The notes beneath the pieces were generated by a model. That model saw nothing but the letters and a program-made list of their open reading frames with translations. It ran no database searches and was not told the origin of the DNA. Of a stretch of DNA of 64,000 nucleotides, positions 35,690 through 44,903 are shown piece after piece. A program made the position numbers and the translations under genes. Positions within the stretch are counted from its first letter, which is position 1. Every line of letters starts with the position of its first letter. The DNA comes from Lelliottia wanjuensis (GTDB lineage: Bacteria > Pseudomonadota > Gammaproteobacteria > Enterobacterales > Enterobacteriaceae): the NCBI RefSeq assembly GCF_030238365.1, contig NZ_JASSOT010000078.1:1-64000 (forward strand), written 5' to 3'.

Positions 35690-36754
35690 ATGAAAAACCT
35701 GACCCTGAATACCGATGAGCAACGCTGGCTGGCCGTGCTGGCCCGCGATGCTCACGCCGATAACCAGTTTGTTTTTGCCGTCCAAACGACCGGCATCTAT
35801 TGCCGTCCCTCCTGCCGGGCGCGCCACGCCCTGCGCAAAAATGTGAGTTTCTATTCCGATCCCGCCCATGCTGAGCAGGCAGGATTTCGCCCGTGCAAAC
35901 GCTGCGCGCCGGACAAAGCCTGCCCGCAGGCGCAGAAGATGACCAAAATCGAAAAAGCCTGCCGCCTGCTGGAAAAGGATTCGACCCTGACGCTCAACGC
36001 GCTCGCGGAGCAGGTCGCCATGAGCCCGTTCCATTTTCATCGCCTGTTCAAATCCGTCACCGGCTTGACGCCCAAGGCCTGGCAACAGGCGGCGCGTGCG
36101 CGGCGTTTACGCAGTGCGCTGCAGCAGGGCGACAACATTACCGATTCGGTACTGGCTGCCGGGTTCCCGGACAGCAGCAGCTACTATCGCAAAGCCGATG
36201 ACGCGCTGGGGATGACAGCGAAACAGTATCGCCGCGGCGGAAGTGACGTGGCTGTGCGCTACGCCCTCAGCGACTGCAAGCTGGGCCGCTGTCTGGTGGC
36301 GGAAAGCGAGCGCGGGATCTGCGGGATCCTGCTGGGAGATAACGACGGTGCGCTGATGGAAGAGATCCAAACACTCTTCCCCCATGCGCAGGCGGAATCT
36401 CCTGAGGGGGATTTTGCGGCCAGACTGCAGCAGGTGATCCACAGCCTGGACCACAGCGGCACCGCGCTGGCCCTGCCGCTGGATATTCGCGGGACCTCGT
36501 TCCAGCAGCAGGTCTGGCAGGCGCTGCGCGCGATCCCTTGCGGCGAAACCGCCAGCTATCAGCAGGTCGCCAGCGCCATCGGCAAACCTAAAGCGGTTCG
36601 GGCGGTGGCGAGCGCCTGCGCGGCCAACAAACTGGCGATTATCATCCCTTGTCACCGCGTGGTGCGAAACGACGGGGCTTTATCAGGCTATCGCTGGGGA
36701 ACGGCGCGCAAAGCGCAGTTGTTGCAGCGAGAAGCGAATCATCAGGAGGAGTGA
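35690..36754 (+). CDS. ada: Bifunctional Ada: methylphosphotriester/O6-methylguanine-DNA methyltransferase and transcriptional activator
   Basis: Repairs alkylated DNA by transferring methyl groups to its own cysteines and, once methylated, activates the adaptive response. The N-terminal zinc domain has C38, C42, C69 and C72 (YCRPSC, RPCKRC). A central AraC-type HTH pair follows (LAEQVAMSPFHFHRLFK). The C-terminal methyltransferase domain has the acceptor C321 in IIPCHRVV. Two ATGs lie side by side; the second, at 35690, is better spaced from AGGAG and gives the 354 residues and numbering of E. coli. The stop overlaps the alkB start by one base. Confidence 0.96.
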   Translation: MKNLTLNTDEQRWLAVLARDAHADNQFVFAVQTTGIYCRPSCRARHALRKNVSFYSDPAHAEQAGFRPCKRCAPDKACPQAQKMTKIEKACRLLEKDSTLTLNALAEQVAMSPFHFHRLFKSVTGLTPKAWQQAARARRLRSALQQGDNITDSVLAAGFPDSSSYYRKADDALGMTAKQYRRGGSDVAVRYALSDCKLGRCLVAESERGICGILLGDNDGALMEEIQTLFPHAQAESPEGDFAARLQQVIHSLDHSGTALALPLDIRGTSFQQQVWQALRAIPCGETASYQQVASAIGKPKAVRAVASACAANKLAIIIPCHRVVRNDGALSGYRWGTARKAQLLQREANHQEE

Positions 36755-37404
36755 TGCTGGATCTCTTTGCGGATAGCGATCCCTGGGAAGAGCCGTTAGC
36801 GCCCGGCGCAGTCATTCTGCGCCGCTTCGCGCTGGCCCGTGCAGAGGCGCTGTTTCAGGCCATCGACGCGGTCGCGAAGATCTCGCCGTTTCGCCACATG
36901 GTCACGCCGGGCGGCTACACCATGTCGGTGGCGATGACCAACTGCGGCGCGCTCGGCTGGACGACGAACGAGCGGGGGTATCTCTATTCTCCCATCGATC
37001 CCCTGACGCAACACCCCTGGCCTGCAATGCCCGCCGCGTTCAGCGCGCTCTGTCATGAGGCCGCCGTCGCCGCGGGATATCCGCATTTTCAGCCCGACGC
37101 CTGCCTGGTCAACCGCTACGCGCCGGGGGCGAAACTGTCACTGCATCAGGATAAAGACGAGCCTGACTTAGGCGCGCCGATTGTTTCGGTGTCGCTGGGC
37201 CTGCCAGCCGTTTTCCAGTTTGGCGGTTTACGTCGCAACGATCCGCTCAAACGCCTGATGCTCGAGCACGGCGATGTGGTGGTGTGGGGCGGGGAATCGC
37301 GGCTCTTTTATCACGGGATTCAACCCCTTAAACCCGGCGTGCATCCGCTGGCAGGGGAGTATCGCTATAATCTGACCTTCCGACAGGCCTCTGATAGCGA
37401 ATAA
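36754..37404 (+). CDS. alkB: Alpha-ketoglutarate-dependent DNA dioxygenase AlkB
   Basis: Oxidative demethylase that repairs 1-methyladenine and 3-methylcytosine using Fe(II), oxygen and 2-oxoglutarate. The 216 residues match E. coli. The iron ligands are in LHQDKDEPD and FYHGIQPL, and 2-oxoglutarate-binding arginines lie in YRYNLTFRQ. ATG 36754 overlaps the ada stop, so both are made from one message under the Ada box; the longer frame begins inside ada. Confidence 0.97.
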   Translation: MLDLFADSDPWEEPLAPGAVILRRFALARAEALFQAIDAVAKISPFRHMVTPGGYTMSVAMTNCGALGWTTNERGYLYSPIDPLTQHPWPAMPAAFSALCHEAAVAAGYPHFQPDACLVNRYAPGAKLSLHQDKDEPDLGAPIVSVSLGLPAVFQFGGLRRNDPLKRLMLEHGDVVVWGGESRLFYHGIQPLKPGVHPLAGEYRYNLTFRQASDSE

Positions 37405-37480
37405 AAATAAGAATTATTCTTGATGTAACCGTCGGGCAGTTTACACTGCTGGCTGTTTTTTCTTGTCCGGATTGCTTTGC

Positions 37481-39124
37481 ATGCAACTACTTCTCCTTGT
37501 CTGGCGTCAGTACCGCTGGCCGTTTGTCGCGGTCATGGCGCTCAGCCTTGCCAGCGCCGCGCTGGGCATTGGGCTTATCGCCTTTATTAACGTGCGTCTG
37601 ATTGAAATGGTCGATACGCAACTGTCGGTCTTGCCCGAGTTTCTTGGCCTGCTGCTGCTGTTGATGGCCGTGACGCTGGCCTCGCAGCTGGCGCTGACGG
37701 CGCTGGGGCACCATTTCGTCTATCGCCTGCGCGGCGAATTTATCAAACGTATTCTTGACACTCAGGTTGAGCGCATCGAGCAGCTGGGCAGCGCGTCCCT
37801 GCTGGCGGGGCTGACCAGCGATGTGCGGGCGATTACCATTGCCTTTGTCCGTCTGCCGGAGCTGGTGCAGGGGATTATCCTGACCTTCGGCTCGGCCGCT
37901 TATCTCGCCTGGCTGTCGACCAAAATGCTGGCCGTGACCGCAATCTGGATTGTCGTCACCATCTGGGGCGGCTATCTGCTGGTGTCGCGCGTGTACAAGC
38001 ACATGGCGGTGCTGCGCGAAACGGAAGATAAGCTCTATAACGACTACCAGACGGTGCTGGAAGGGCGCAAAGAGCTGACCCTGAACCGCGAGCGCGCCGA
38101 GCACATCTTCAATAATCTCTATATCCCGGATGCGCGCGAGTATCGCCATCACATTATCCGCGCCGATACCTTCCACCTGAGCGCGGTGAACTGGTCGAAC
38201 ATTATGATGCTGGGCGCGATCGGCCTGGTGTTCTGGATGGCGAACAGCCTCGGCTGGGCTGATACCAACGTAGCGGCGACTTACTCCCTGACGCTGCTAT
38301 TCCTGCGCACGCCGCTGCTCTCCGCCGTGGGTGCGCTGCCGACGCTGCTCAGCGCGCAGGTGGCGTTCAGAAAGCTGAACCAGTTTGCGCTGGCACCGTT
38401 CCGCGCGGAATTCCCGCGACCTAAAGCCTTCCCGAACTGGAAAACGCTGGAGCTGCGTAACGTCACTTTCCATTATCAGGACAATAACTTTGCCGTTGGG
38501 CCGGTCAACCTGACCATTCACCGTGGCGAACTGCTGTTCCTGATTGGTGGCAACGGCAGCGGGAAATCGACCCTGGCGATGCTCCTGACCGGGCTGTATC
38601 AGCCGCAGTCAGGCGAGATTTTGCTGGATGGTCAGGCGGTGTCCGTCGAGAAACCGGAAGATTACCGCAAGCTCTTCTCCGCGGTCTTTACCGACGTCTG
38701 GCTGTTTGATCAGCTGTTAGGGCCGGAAGGCAAACCGGCCAATCCTGCGCTGGTGGCGAAGTGGCTGGAGCAGCTGAAAATGTCCCACAAGCTGGAGCTT
38801 CAGGACGGCAAAATCCTCAATCTCAAGCTGTCGAAAGGGCAGAAAAAGCGCGTGGCGCTGCTGCTGGCGCTGGCGGAAGAGCGCGATATTATTCTGCTGG
38901 ACGAATGGGCGGCCGATCAGGACCCGCACTTCCGCCGTGAGTTTTATCAGGTGCTGCTGCCGCTGATGCAGGATATGGGCAAAACCATTTTTGCCATCAG
39001 CCACGACGACCACTACTTCATTCATGCTGACCGGTTACTCGAGATGCGTGACGGCAAGCTCAGCGAGCTGACCGGCGACGAGCGCGATGCCGCGTCGCGG
39101 GATGCAGTGGCGCGTACGGCGTAA
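37481..39124 (+). CDS. yojI: ABC transporter YojI (fused membrane and ATPase domains)
   Basis: 547-residue half-transporter of the cyclic-peptide exporter (PepT/SyrD) family; in E. coli it exports microcin J25 with TolC. Six membrane segments occupy about residues 10-300. The ATPase domain has Walker A GGNGSGKST, signature LSKGQKKR and Walker B IILLDEWAADQD. The start was set at ATG 37481 (MQLLLLVWRQYRW), equal to E. coli; the extended frame has no support. Confidence 0.95.
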   Translation: MQLLLLVWRQYRWPFVAVMALSLASAALGIGLIAFINVRLIEMVDTQLSVLPEFLGLLLLLMAVTLASQLALTALGHHFVYRLRGEFIKRILDTQVERIEQLGSASLLAGLTSDVRAITIAFVRLPELVQGIILTFGSAAYLAWLSTKMLAVTAIWIVVTIWGGYLLVSRVYKHMAVLRETEDKLYNDYQTVLEGRKELTLNRERAEHIFNNLYIPDAREYRHHIIRADTFHLSAVNWSNIMMLGAIGLVFWMANSLGWADTNVAATYSLTLLFLRTPLLSAVGALPTLLSAQVAFRKLNQFALAPFRAEFPRPKAFPNWKTLELRNVTFHYQDNNFAVGPVNLTIHRGELLFLIGGNGSGKSTLAMLLTGLYQPQSGEILLDGQAVSVEKPEDYRKLFSAVFTDVWLFDQLLGPEGKPANPALVAKWLEQLKMSHKLELQDGKILNLKLSKGQKKRVALLLALAEERDIILLDEWAADQDPHFRREFYQVLLPLMQDMGKTIFAISHDDHYFIHADRLLEMRDGKLSELTGDERDAASRDAVARTA

Positions 39125-39135
39125 TCCCCAAAAAA

Positions 39136-39167
39136 TGCCGGGTGGCGGCTTCGCCTTACCCGGCCTA
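39136..39167. repeat. Single REP unit
   Basis: TGCCGGGTGGCGGCTTCGCC followed by TTACCCGGCCTAC, one unit of the same family as the other REP elements, between yojI and mgtE. Confidence 0.8.
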
Positions 39168-39286
39168 CTCAATGTCAAAACATGTAACACCCGCCGCTTT
39201 TTTCACCCTTCCGGCCATTTGTTTATTATCATTTACATTCCCTCAGGCTATGCTTGATATCACCTTATTTCATGGATTTATGATTG

Positions 39287-40723
39287 ATGTCTTTGATAAC
39301 CAAAAACAGCGCAAGGCTGCGCGATCAGGAGCGCGCCCGACTTATCTGGCTCCTCACCACAGATAAAGCGGTCACGTCGGCGTTATTAGGCAAATTAACC
39401 CTGGCTGAGCAATATGACGTCGGTACTCTGACCGACGATATTGCTGAGGTAGGGGCGCTGGTTGCTCATCTGCCGCCGCCGGATCTGGCGGATACCCTCG
39501 AATCTCTCCCTTCGGAAGAGCGTCACGCCCTGTGGCGACTGGTGCAGGATCACGAACGCGGCCAGGTCCTGCTGGAGGCATCCGAAAACGTCTGGGACGA
39601 TCTCATCGATGAGATGAGCGACCGCGAGCTTCTCGATGCCGTGCAGACGCTGGATATCGACGAACAGATCTATCTGGTTCAGCACCTGCCGCGTAACCTG
39701 ACGGGCCGCCTGCTGGCGTCGCTCCCGGCGGCAGAGCGCGCTCGCGTGCGCCAGGTGATGGATTTCGACAAGGACAGCGTCGGCGCGATCATGGAGTTCG
39801 AGGTGATCATGGTGCGCCCGGACGTCACGCTGGCGACCGTGCAGCGCTATCTGCGCCGCAAGGGCAAAATGCCGGAGAACACCGACAAACTGTTCGTCAC
39901 GGCGCGCGACAAAACTTTGCTCGGTGAACTCACGCTGCAATCCATCCTGCTGAACGGCGCGCAGCGCCGGGTGAGCGAGGTGATGAACACCGAGCCGATG
40001 GTCTTCTCCCCGGAAGATGACGCCGAAAAAGCGGCGCGTACCTTCGAACGTGACAACCTGATCAGCGCCGCGGTGGTCGATTCCGTCGGTAAACTGATGG
40101 GCCGCGTGACGATCGATGAGATCGTTGACGTGGTCTATGAAGAGACCGACAACGATCTGCGCGCATTAGGCGGTTTGAGTGCCGAAGATGACGTGCATGC
40201 CTCTGTCGGCAAAGCGGTTAAAACACGCTGGGCGTGGCTGGCGATAAATTTATGTACGGCGTTTATTGCCTCCCGCGTGATTGACGGTTTCGAACACACC
40301 ATCTCACAGCTGGTCGCCCTGGCTTCCCTGATGCCGATCGTGGCGGGGATTGGTGGTAACACCGGTAATCAGACTATCACCATGATTGTGCGCGCCCTGG
40401 CGCTGGAGAAAATTCAGCCCGGCAACTTTACGTTTCTGATCTTCAGAGAGATGGGTGTGGCGCTGATCAACGGCCTGGTCTGGGGCGGGATCATGGGCGG
40501 CATCACCTGGTGGCTGTACGACGATATGGCGCTGGGCGGCGTGATGATGCTGGCGATGGTGCTGAACCTGCTCGTGGCCTCGATGATGGGGGTGATTATC
40601 CCTCTGACCATGACCCGATTCGGGCGCGACCCCGCGGTGGGGTCGAGCGTGATGATCACCGCCATTACCGATACCGGCGGCTTCTTTATTTTCCTTGGTC
40701 TGGCGACGATTTTCCTGCTTTAA
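39287..40723 (+). CDS. mgtE: Magnesium transporter MgtE
   Basis: 478-residue Mg2+ channel/transporter of the MgtE family. The N-terminal superhelical domain (about 20-130) contains repeated acidic, Leu-rich segments. Two CBS domains (about 135-260) include MNTEPMVFSPEDDAEKAA. About five membrane helices follow, with the pore motif GIGGNTGNQ. TTG 39284 and ATG 39287 are adjacent; ATG is preferred. Its 3' end overlaps the convergent SulP gene by 38 bp. No Mg2+-sensing M-box leader was seen upstream. E. coli K-12 has no mgtE here. Confidence 0.92.
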   Translation: MSLITKNSARLRDQERARLIWLLTTDKAVTSALLGKLTLAEQYDVGTLTDDIAEVGALVAHLPPPDLADTLESLPSEERHALWRLVQDHERGQVLLEASENVWDDLIDEMSDRELLDAVQTLDIDEQIYLVQHLPRNLTGRLLASLPAAERARVRQVMDFDKDSVGAIMEFEVIMVRPDVTLATVQRYLRRKGKMPENTDKLFVTARDKTLLGELTLQSILLNGAQRRVSEVMNTEPMVFSPEDDAEKAARTFERDNLISAAVVDSVGKLMGRVTIDEIVDVVYEETDNDLRALGGLSAEDDVHASVGKAVKTRWAWLAINLCTAFIASRVIDGFEHTISQLVALASLMPIVAGIGGNTGNQTITMIVRALALEKIQPGNFTFLIFREMGVALINGLVWGGIMGGITWWLYDDMALGGVMMLAMVLNLLVASMMGVIIPLTMTRFGRDPAVGSSVMITAITDTGGFFIFLGLATIFLL

Positions 40724-41933
40724 GAGCCTGCTTGCGCTTCAGACGGGCGGGGATTATCGCCATCACGATAATACCGCCCAGCACGCCAATCGCCAGATTG
40801 CCGGTGGAAACGGTGGCCGCCACGGTCACCAGCATTACCAGCGTTTCGGCGATTGGGGCGTTTTTCACAGTGCCCGGCTGGATGCTGTGCCAGTTAAAGG
40901 TTTTGAAGGCGACAATCGCCATAATTCCCGCCAGCACCGCCATCGGAATGTGCGCCATCACTTCACTGAGCGCAGTCACCAGAATCAGCAGGACCACGCC
41001 TGCGGCTATTGTAGAAAGTCGGCTGCGTCCTTTCCCCATCTCCACGTTGACGATGGTTTGCCCGATCATCGCGCATCCGGCGATGCCGGCGTAAAAGCCT
41101 GACAGGATATTCGCCACGCCCAACCCGATGCTCTCCCGGCGTTTGCTGGACGGCGTCAGGGTCAGCTCGTCTACCAGTTTTGCCGTCAGCAACGACTCCA
41201 TCAGCCCGACAAAGGCGATGCTCAGGGCGCAGGGCCAGATGATGCTGAGCGTCTGCAGATTCAGCGGCACCAGCAGCTGCGTCAGCCCCGGCAGGCCACC
41301 GCTCATGGAGCCTTCATCCCCGACGGTGGGCAGGAGTTGCCCGCTGGTGACGGTAAAGACGGTCAACACGACAATCGCGATCAGCGGCGAGGGAACGCTC
41401 TTAATAAAGCGCGGGGCCCAGAGAACGATCAGCAGGGTGAGGACAAACAGGCCGACGATCAGCGGGCTTTTGGTCCAGAAATGCGGAACCTGAGCAAAGA
41501 AAATCAAAATACCGAGGGCGTTCACAAACCCGGTCATCACCGACTGGGGGATAAAGCGCATCAGCCGTGCCATGCCCAGCGCGCCGAACAGGATTTGAAT
41601 CAATCCGGCGAGGATCACCGCAGGCAGGATGTACTGAACGCCGTGCAGATGCACCATCTGGCCAATCACCAGCGCGACAGAACCCGCAGCGGCGGTGACC
41701 ATCGCCGGACGACCGCCGAGAACGGACATCGCCAGACACAGCACCACAGAGGCGATCAGGCTCACCTTCGGGTCAACGCCCGCGACCACGGAAAACGAAA
41801 TCACTTCGGGGATCAATGCCAGGGCGGTAATCACACCGGCTAAGGTTTCGCGCATCAACAGTTTGGGGGAGCGGAGTACGCGCGCCACGCGGCCATCGTC
41901 AGGCGTCAGGGCAGAAGAGTGGGGTAATGACAT
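40686..41933 (-). CDS. SulP (SLC26) family inorganic anion transporter, STAS domain not seen
   Basis: 415-residue membrane protein with about ten to twelve hydrophobic segments. The SulP hallmarks are ALALIPEVISFSVVAGVDP near the N-terminus and GLMESLLTAKLVDELT in the middle. The C-terminus ends soon after the last helix with a short basic tail (LKRKQALKAGK), so the STAS domain of proteins such as DauA is absent. Substrate is unknown; sulfate, bicarbonate and dicarboxylates are family options. ATG 41933 (MSLPHSS) was chosen over an upstream in-frame ATG. It is convergent with mgtE and overlaps it by 38 bp. Confidence 0.85.
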   Translation of the reverse strand: MSLPHSSALTPDDGRVARVLRSPKLLMRETLAGVITALALIPEVISFSVVAGVDPKVSLIASVVLCLAMSVLGGRPAMVTAAAGSVALVIGQMVHLHGVQYILPAVILAGLIQILFGALGMARLMRFIPQSVMTGFVNALGILIFFAQVPHFWTKSPLIVGLFVLTLLIVLWAPRFIKSVPSPLIAIVVLTVFTVTSGQLLPTVGDEGSMSGGLPGLTQLLVPLNLQTLSIIWPCALSIAFVGLMESLLTAKLVDELTLTPSSKRRESIGLGVANILSGFYAGIAGCAMIGQTIVNVEMGKGRSRLSTIAAGVVLLILVTALSEVMAHIPMAVLAGIMAIVAFKTFNWHSIQPGTVKNAPIAETLVMLVTVAATVSTGNLAIGVLGGIIVMAIIPARLKRKQALKAGKSSPDQGK

Positions 41934-42174
41934 AGATATTCGCTGGTTAGGGCAGGCTTCCGTGCGCGCGATCACAAAGTGCAGCATAGTAGCCACAAAT
42001 ACCCCGCTGTGCCAGCCAGCAGTTCGCTTATCCCTACAAAAATTCCAACATTTAATTTCACAATTACAATAATTTCTTAACCTTTAAACAATGTTTAAAA
42101 ATTGTTAACGTTGCCCCGCAGCTTATTTCACCTGCAATTTCCACGTAAAAAGCACGACTACAAGTAAGGCATAA

Positions 42175-43833
42175 ATGATGAAAAAAATGACTGCCATGCT
42201 CTTTTCTATGGCCGTAGGGCTGAGCGCCATCTCGATGGCGGCGAAGGCTGACACCCCGAAAGAGCAGGAAACGGACGTCCTTTTAATTGGCGGCGGCATT
42301 ATGAGCGCCACTCTGGGCACCTACTTACAGGAATTACAGCCAGACTGGTCGATGACCATGGTTGAGCGCCTGGATGGCGTAGCGCAGGAGAGTTCGAACG
42401 GCTGGAACAACGCCGGTACGGGCCACTCGGCACTTATGGAACTGAACTACACTCCGCAGAAAAAGGACGGTTCCATTAGTATCGAGAAGGCGGTAGAGAT
42501 CAACGAAGCGTTCCAGATCTCCCGTCAGTTCTGGTCACATCAGGTCAACAGCGGCGTGATGCACGACCCGCACTCCTTCATTAACACCGTTCCGCACATG
42601 AGCTTCGTGTGGGGCGACGACAACGTCAACTTCCTGCGCGCGCGCTATGCGGCGCTCCAGCAGAGCAGCCTGTTCCGCGGCATGAAATATTCTGAAGATC
42701 ATGCCCAGATCAAAGAGTGGGCACCGTTGGTGATGGAAGGGCGCGACCCGAATCAGAAAGTGGCCGCCACGCGCACTGAGATCGGCACCGACGTCAACTA
42801 CGGCGAAATCACCCGTCAGCTGGTGGGCGCATTGCAGAAGAAGGATAACTTCAAACTGCAGGTCAGCACCGAAGTGCGCGGCTTTAAGCGCAACGCGGAT
42901 AACAGTTGGAGCGTGACCGTTGCCGATCTGAAAAACAACGAAGCCGAGCATGTGATCAAGGCGAAATTCGTCTTTATCGGTGCCGGTGGCGCTGCGCTGA
43001 AACTGCTGCAGGAGTCCGGTATTCCTGAAGCGGACGACTATGCGGGCTTCCCGGTCGGCGGTCAGTTCCTGGTATCCGATAACCCGGAAGTGGTGAATCG
43101 CCATCTGGCGAAAGTGTATGGTCAGGCTTCTGTCGGCGCACCGCCGATGTCGGTTCCGCACATCGATACCCGTATTCTGGACGGTAAACGTGTGGTGCTG
43201 TTTGGGCCGTTCGCGACCTTCTCCACCAAATTCCTCAAAAACGGCTCTCTGTGGGATCTGCTGAGTTCCACCACCACCTCGAACTTTATGCCGATGGTGG
43301 ACGTAGGTCTGGATAACTTCGATCTGGTGAAATACCTGATTAGTCAGGTGATGCTCTCCGATGACGATCGCTTTGCTGCCCTGCAGGAATATTACCCGCA
43401 GGCGAAGAAAGCCGACTGGCGTCTGTGGCAGGCGGGTCAGCGCGTGCAGATCATCAAACGCGATCCGAAAGAGGGTGGTGTGCTGCGTCTGGGTACGGAA
43501 GTGGTGAGCGACAAAGATGGCACCATCGCGGCCCTGCTGGGCGCGTCTCCTGGCGCATCCACCGCGGCACCGATCATGCTGCATCTGATGGAAAAAGTGT
43601 TTAAAGATAAAGTCGCCAGCCCGGAATGGCAGGCGAAGCTGAAAACCATTATTCCTTCCTACGGCACTAAGCTGAACGGTAACGTGGCGGCGACGGAACA
43701 AGAGCTGGAATACACCAGCGGCGTTCTGCAGCTCAAATACGAGAAACCGCAGGCGGCGGACGCGGCACCACAAGCGCAACCGCAGGCAAAACCTCAGCCG
43801 GAATCTAAACCGGTCGCGGATATCGCGCTCTGA
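42175..43833 (+). CDS. mqo: Malate:quinone oxidoreductase
   Basis: FAD-dependent, membrane-associated enzyme oxidising malate to oxaloacetate with quinone as acceptor. The 552-residue protein has the N-terminal dinucleotide fold LLIGGGIMSATLG and the Mqo-type SSNGWNNAGTGHSA. A signal-peptide-like N-terminus (MLFSMAVGLSAISMAAKADT) precedes the fold. The C-terminus is a low-complexity Ala/Pro/Gln tail (APQAQPQAKPQPESKPVAD) before the conserved DIAL end, a feature seen in enterobacterial Mqo. The terminator at 43850 is shared with eco. Confidence 0.95.
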   Translation: MMKKMTAMLFSMAVGLSAISMAAKADTPKEQETDVLLIGGGIMSATLGTYLQELQPDWSMTMVERLDGVAQESSNGWNNAGTGHSALMELNYTPQKKDGSISIEKAVEINEAFQISRQFWSHQVNSGVMHDPHSFINTVPHMSFVWGDDNVNFLRARYAALQQSSLFRGMKYSEDHAQIKEWAPLVMEGRDPNQKVAATRTEIGTDVNYGEITRQLVGALQKKDNFKLQVSTEVRGFKRNADNSWSVTVADLKNNEAEHVIKAKFVFIGAGGAALKLLQESGIPEADDYAGFPVGGQFLVSDNPEVVNRHLAKVYGQASVGAPPMSVPHIDTRILDGKRVVLFGPFATFSTKFLKNGSLWDLLSSTTTSNFMPMVDVGLDNFDLVKYLISQVMLSDDDRFAALQEYYPQAKKADWRLWQAGQRVQIIKRDPKEGGVLRLGTEVVSDKDGTIAALLGASPGASTAAPIMLHLMEKVFKDKVASPEWQAKLKTIIPSYGTKLNGNVAATEQELEYTSGVLQLKYEKPQAADAAPQAQPQAKPQPESKPVADIAL

Positions 43834-43847
43834 GTGAGCTGAATAAA

Positions 43848-43878
43848 AAAGGCCGGGTATCGCTACCCGGCCTTTTTT
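43848..43878. terminator. Bidirectional terminator between mqo and eco
   Basis: Perfect inverted repeat AGGCCGGGTA-TCGC-TACCCGGCCT (43850-43873) flanked by A6 on the left and T8 on the right, serving the convergent mqo and eco. Confidence 0.93.
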
Positions 43879-44382
43879 TTAACGCACGACGGCGTTTTCG
43901 ACTTTTTCGTCCGCTTTCCAGATGCGGAATTTCACGTCGATATTATCCGGCGTGTACACCACGATCGGTAATTTGCTGTTATAGCGCAGAAGGCTGTTTT
44001 CGCCCAGATAGGCGGTCACGAACTGCTGGGTTTTCTTGCCATCCGGGCAGGCCATCATGGTCGAAACCGGAGACGTCACTTTATCAAAGACGTAGTAGTC
44101 ATAGCCCCAGCCTTCGAGGGTTTTGCTCTCCAGCTTGCCGCCCAGGCGATGACGGTTACAGTCCACTTCCAGGTTCTGACCAATCAGCAGCTCCACTTTA
44201 AACGCCGATTCATCTTCCTGAGCCGGGAGCTGAATGACCTGACGCTTCATGCCTTTTTCCGCCTGCGGGTAGGGCGCGATTTTTTCCAGAGGCTGCGGCT
44301 TTTGCGTGTCGCTGGCGAAAGCGCTGGTGCTCATGCAGGCAGCGGCCAGCAGGGCAATGGCAAATTTAGGGGTGTTTTTCAC
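43879..44382 (-). CDS. eco: Ecotin, periplasmic serine protease inhibitor
   Basis: Dimeric inhibitor of trypsin-fold proteases exported to the periplasm. The mature part is close to E. coli: the reactive-site loop with P1 Met is in SPVSTMMACPDG, with the loop cysteine pair (VDCNRHRL, MACPDG), and PLEKIAPYPQAEKGMKRQ begins the domain. The signal peptide (KNTPKFAIALLAAACMSTSAFA) differs. Start choice: AAAAGGA directly abuts ATG 44388 with no spacing but is 6 bp from GTG 44382, so GTG is preferred, giving 167 residues. Confidence 0.93.
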   Translation of the reverse strand: MKNTPKFAIALLAAACMSTSAFASDTQKPQPLEKIAPYPQAEKGMKRQVIQLPAQEDESAFKVELLIGQNLEVDCNRHRLGGKLESKTLEGWGYDYYVFDKVTSPVSTMMACPDGKKTQQFVTAYLGENSLLRYNSKLPIVVYTPDNIDVKFRIWKADEKVENAVVR

Positions 44383-44592
44383 AGTCATTCCTTTTATGTC
44401 AAACAATCGATGCAAGATTAGCACAGCGCAGAGAACTGTTTGGTTTGATTTACCTATATTTTGATTTCATACGGTTGATTGCACTACTTTGGAGGCGTCA
44501 GGGTAGTTGTTAATGCTGAGATGGAATGAAAGGGAAGATCGTGTTAGGGTTAGCGGAATATATTGTTATTCATCTGTAAAGGAAAGAGAGAC

Positions 44593-44853
44593 ATGGTCCG
44601 CGCAAAGCTTAACACTCCCGAAGGCAGGAAGTTTTTACTGGCGCTGTTTGTGGTGTTTCTGATTGCCGCAGCAGGCGTCGGACGAGCGACAATTGTCGGT
44701 GTGATTGAGCAGTACAATATTCCGCTCTCCGAGTGGACGACCAGTATGTACGTGCTGCAATCGGCGATGATTTTTGTTTACAGCATGGTCTTCACGATCC
44801 TTCTGGCAATTCCGCTGGGGATCTTTTTCCTGGGCGGCCCGGATAAGCGCTAA
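44593..44853 (+). CDS. Small inner-membrane protein with two transmembrane segments (DUF2534-like)
   Basis: 86-residue protein of unknown function. Two hydrophobic helices are visible (about 13-30 and 53-80), joined by an IEQYNIPLSEWTTS loop; the tail GGPDKR is charged. It resembles small enterobacterial proteins annotated DUF2534, recalled from memory and not checked. ATG 44593 with AAGGAAAGAG upstream was chosen over the earlier ATG 44563, which precedes the ribosome binding site. It is divergent from eco and convergent with the regulator gene. Confidence 0.75.
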   Translation: MVRAKLNTPEGRKFLLALFVVFLIAAAGVGRATIVGVIEQYNIPLSEWTTSMYVLQSAMIFVYSMVFTILLAIPLGIFFLGGPDKR

Positions 44854-44903
44854 TTGGTTATGTGCATCAATGAGGTTATCAGCCGATGACCTCATTAAAC
44901 GTC

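Noticed and set aside
39170..39286. Search for an M-box magnesium riboswitch ahead of mgtE
   Set aside because: The gap is only about 120 bp after the REP unit and shows no multi-stem architecture of that class.
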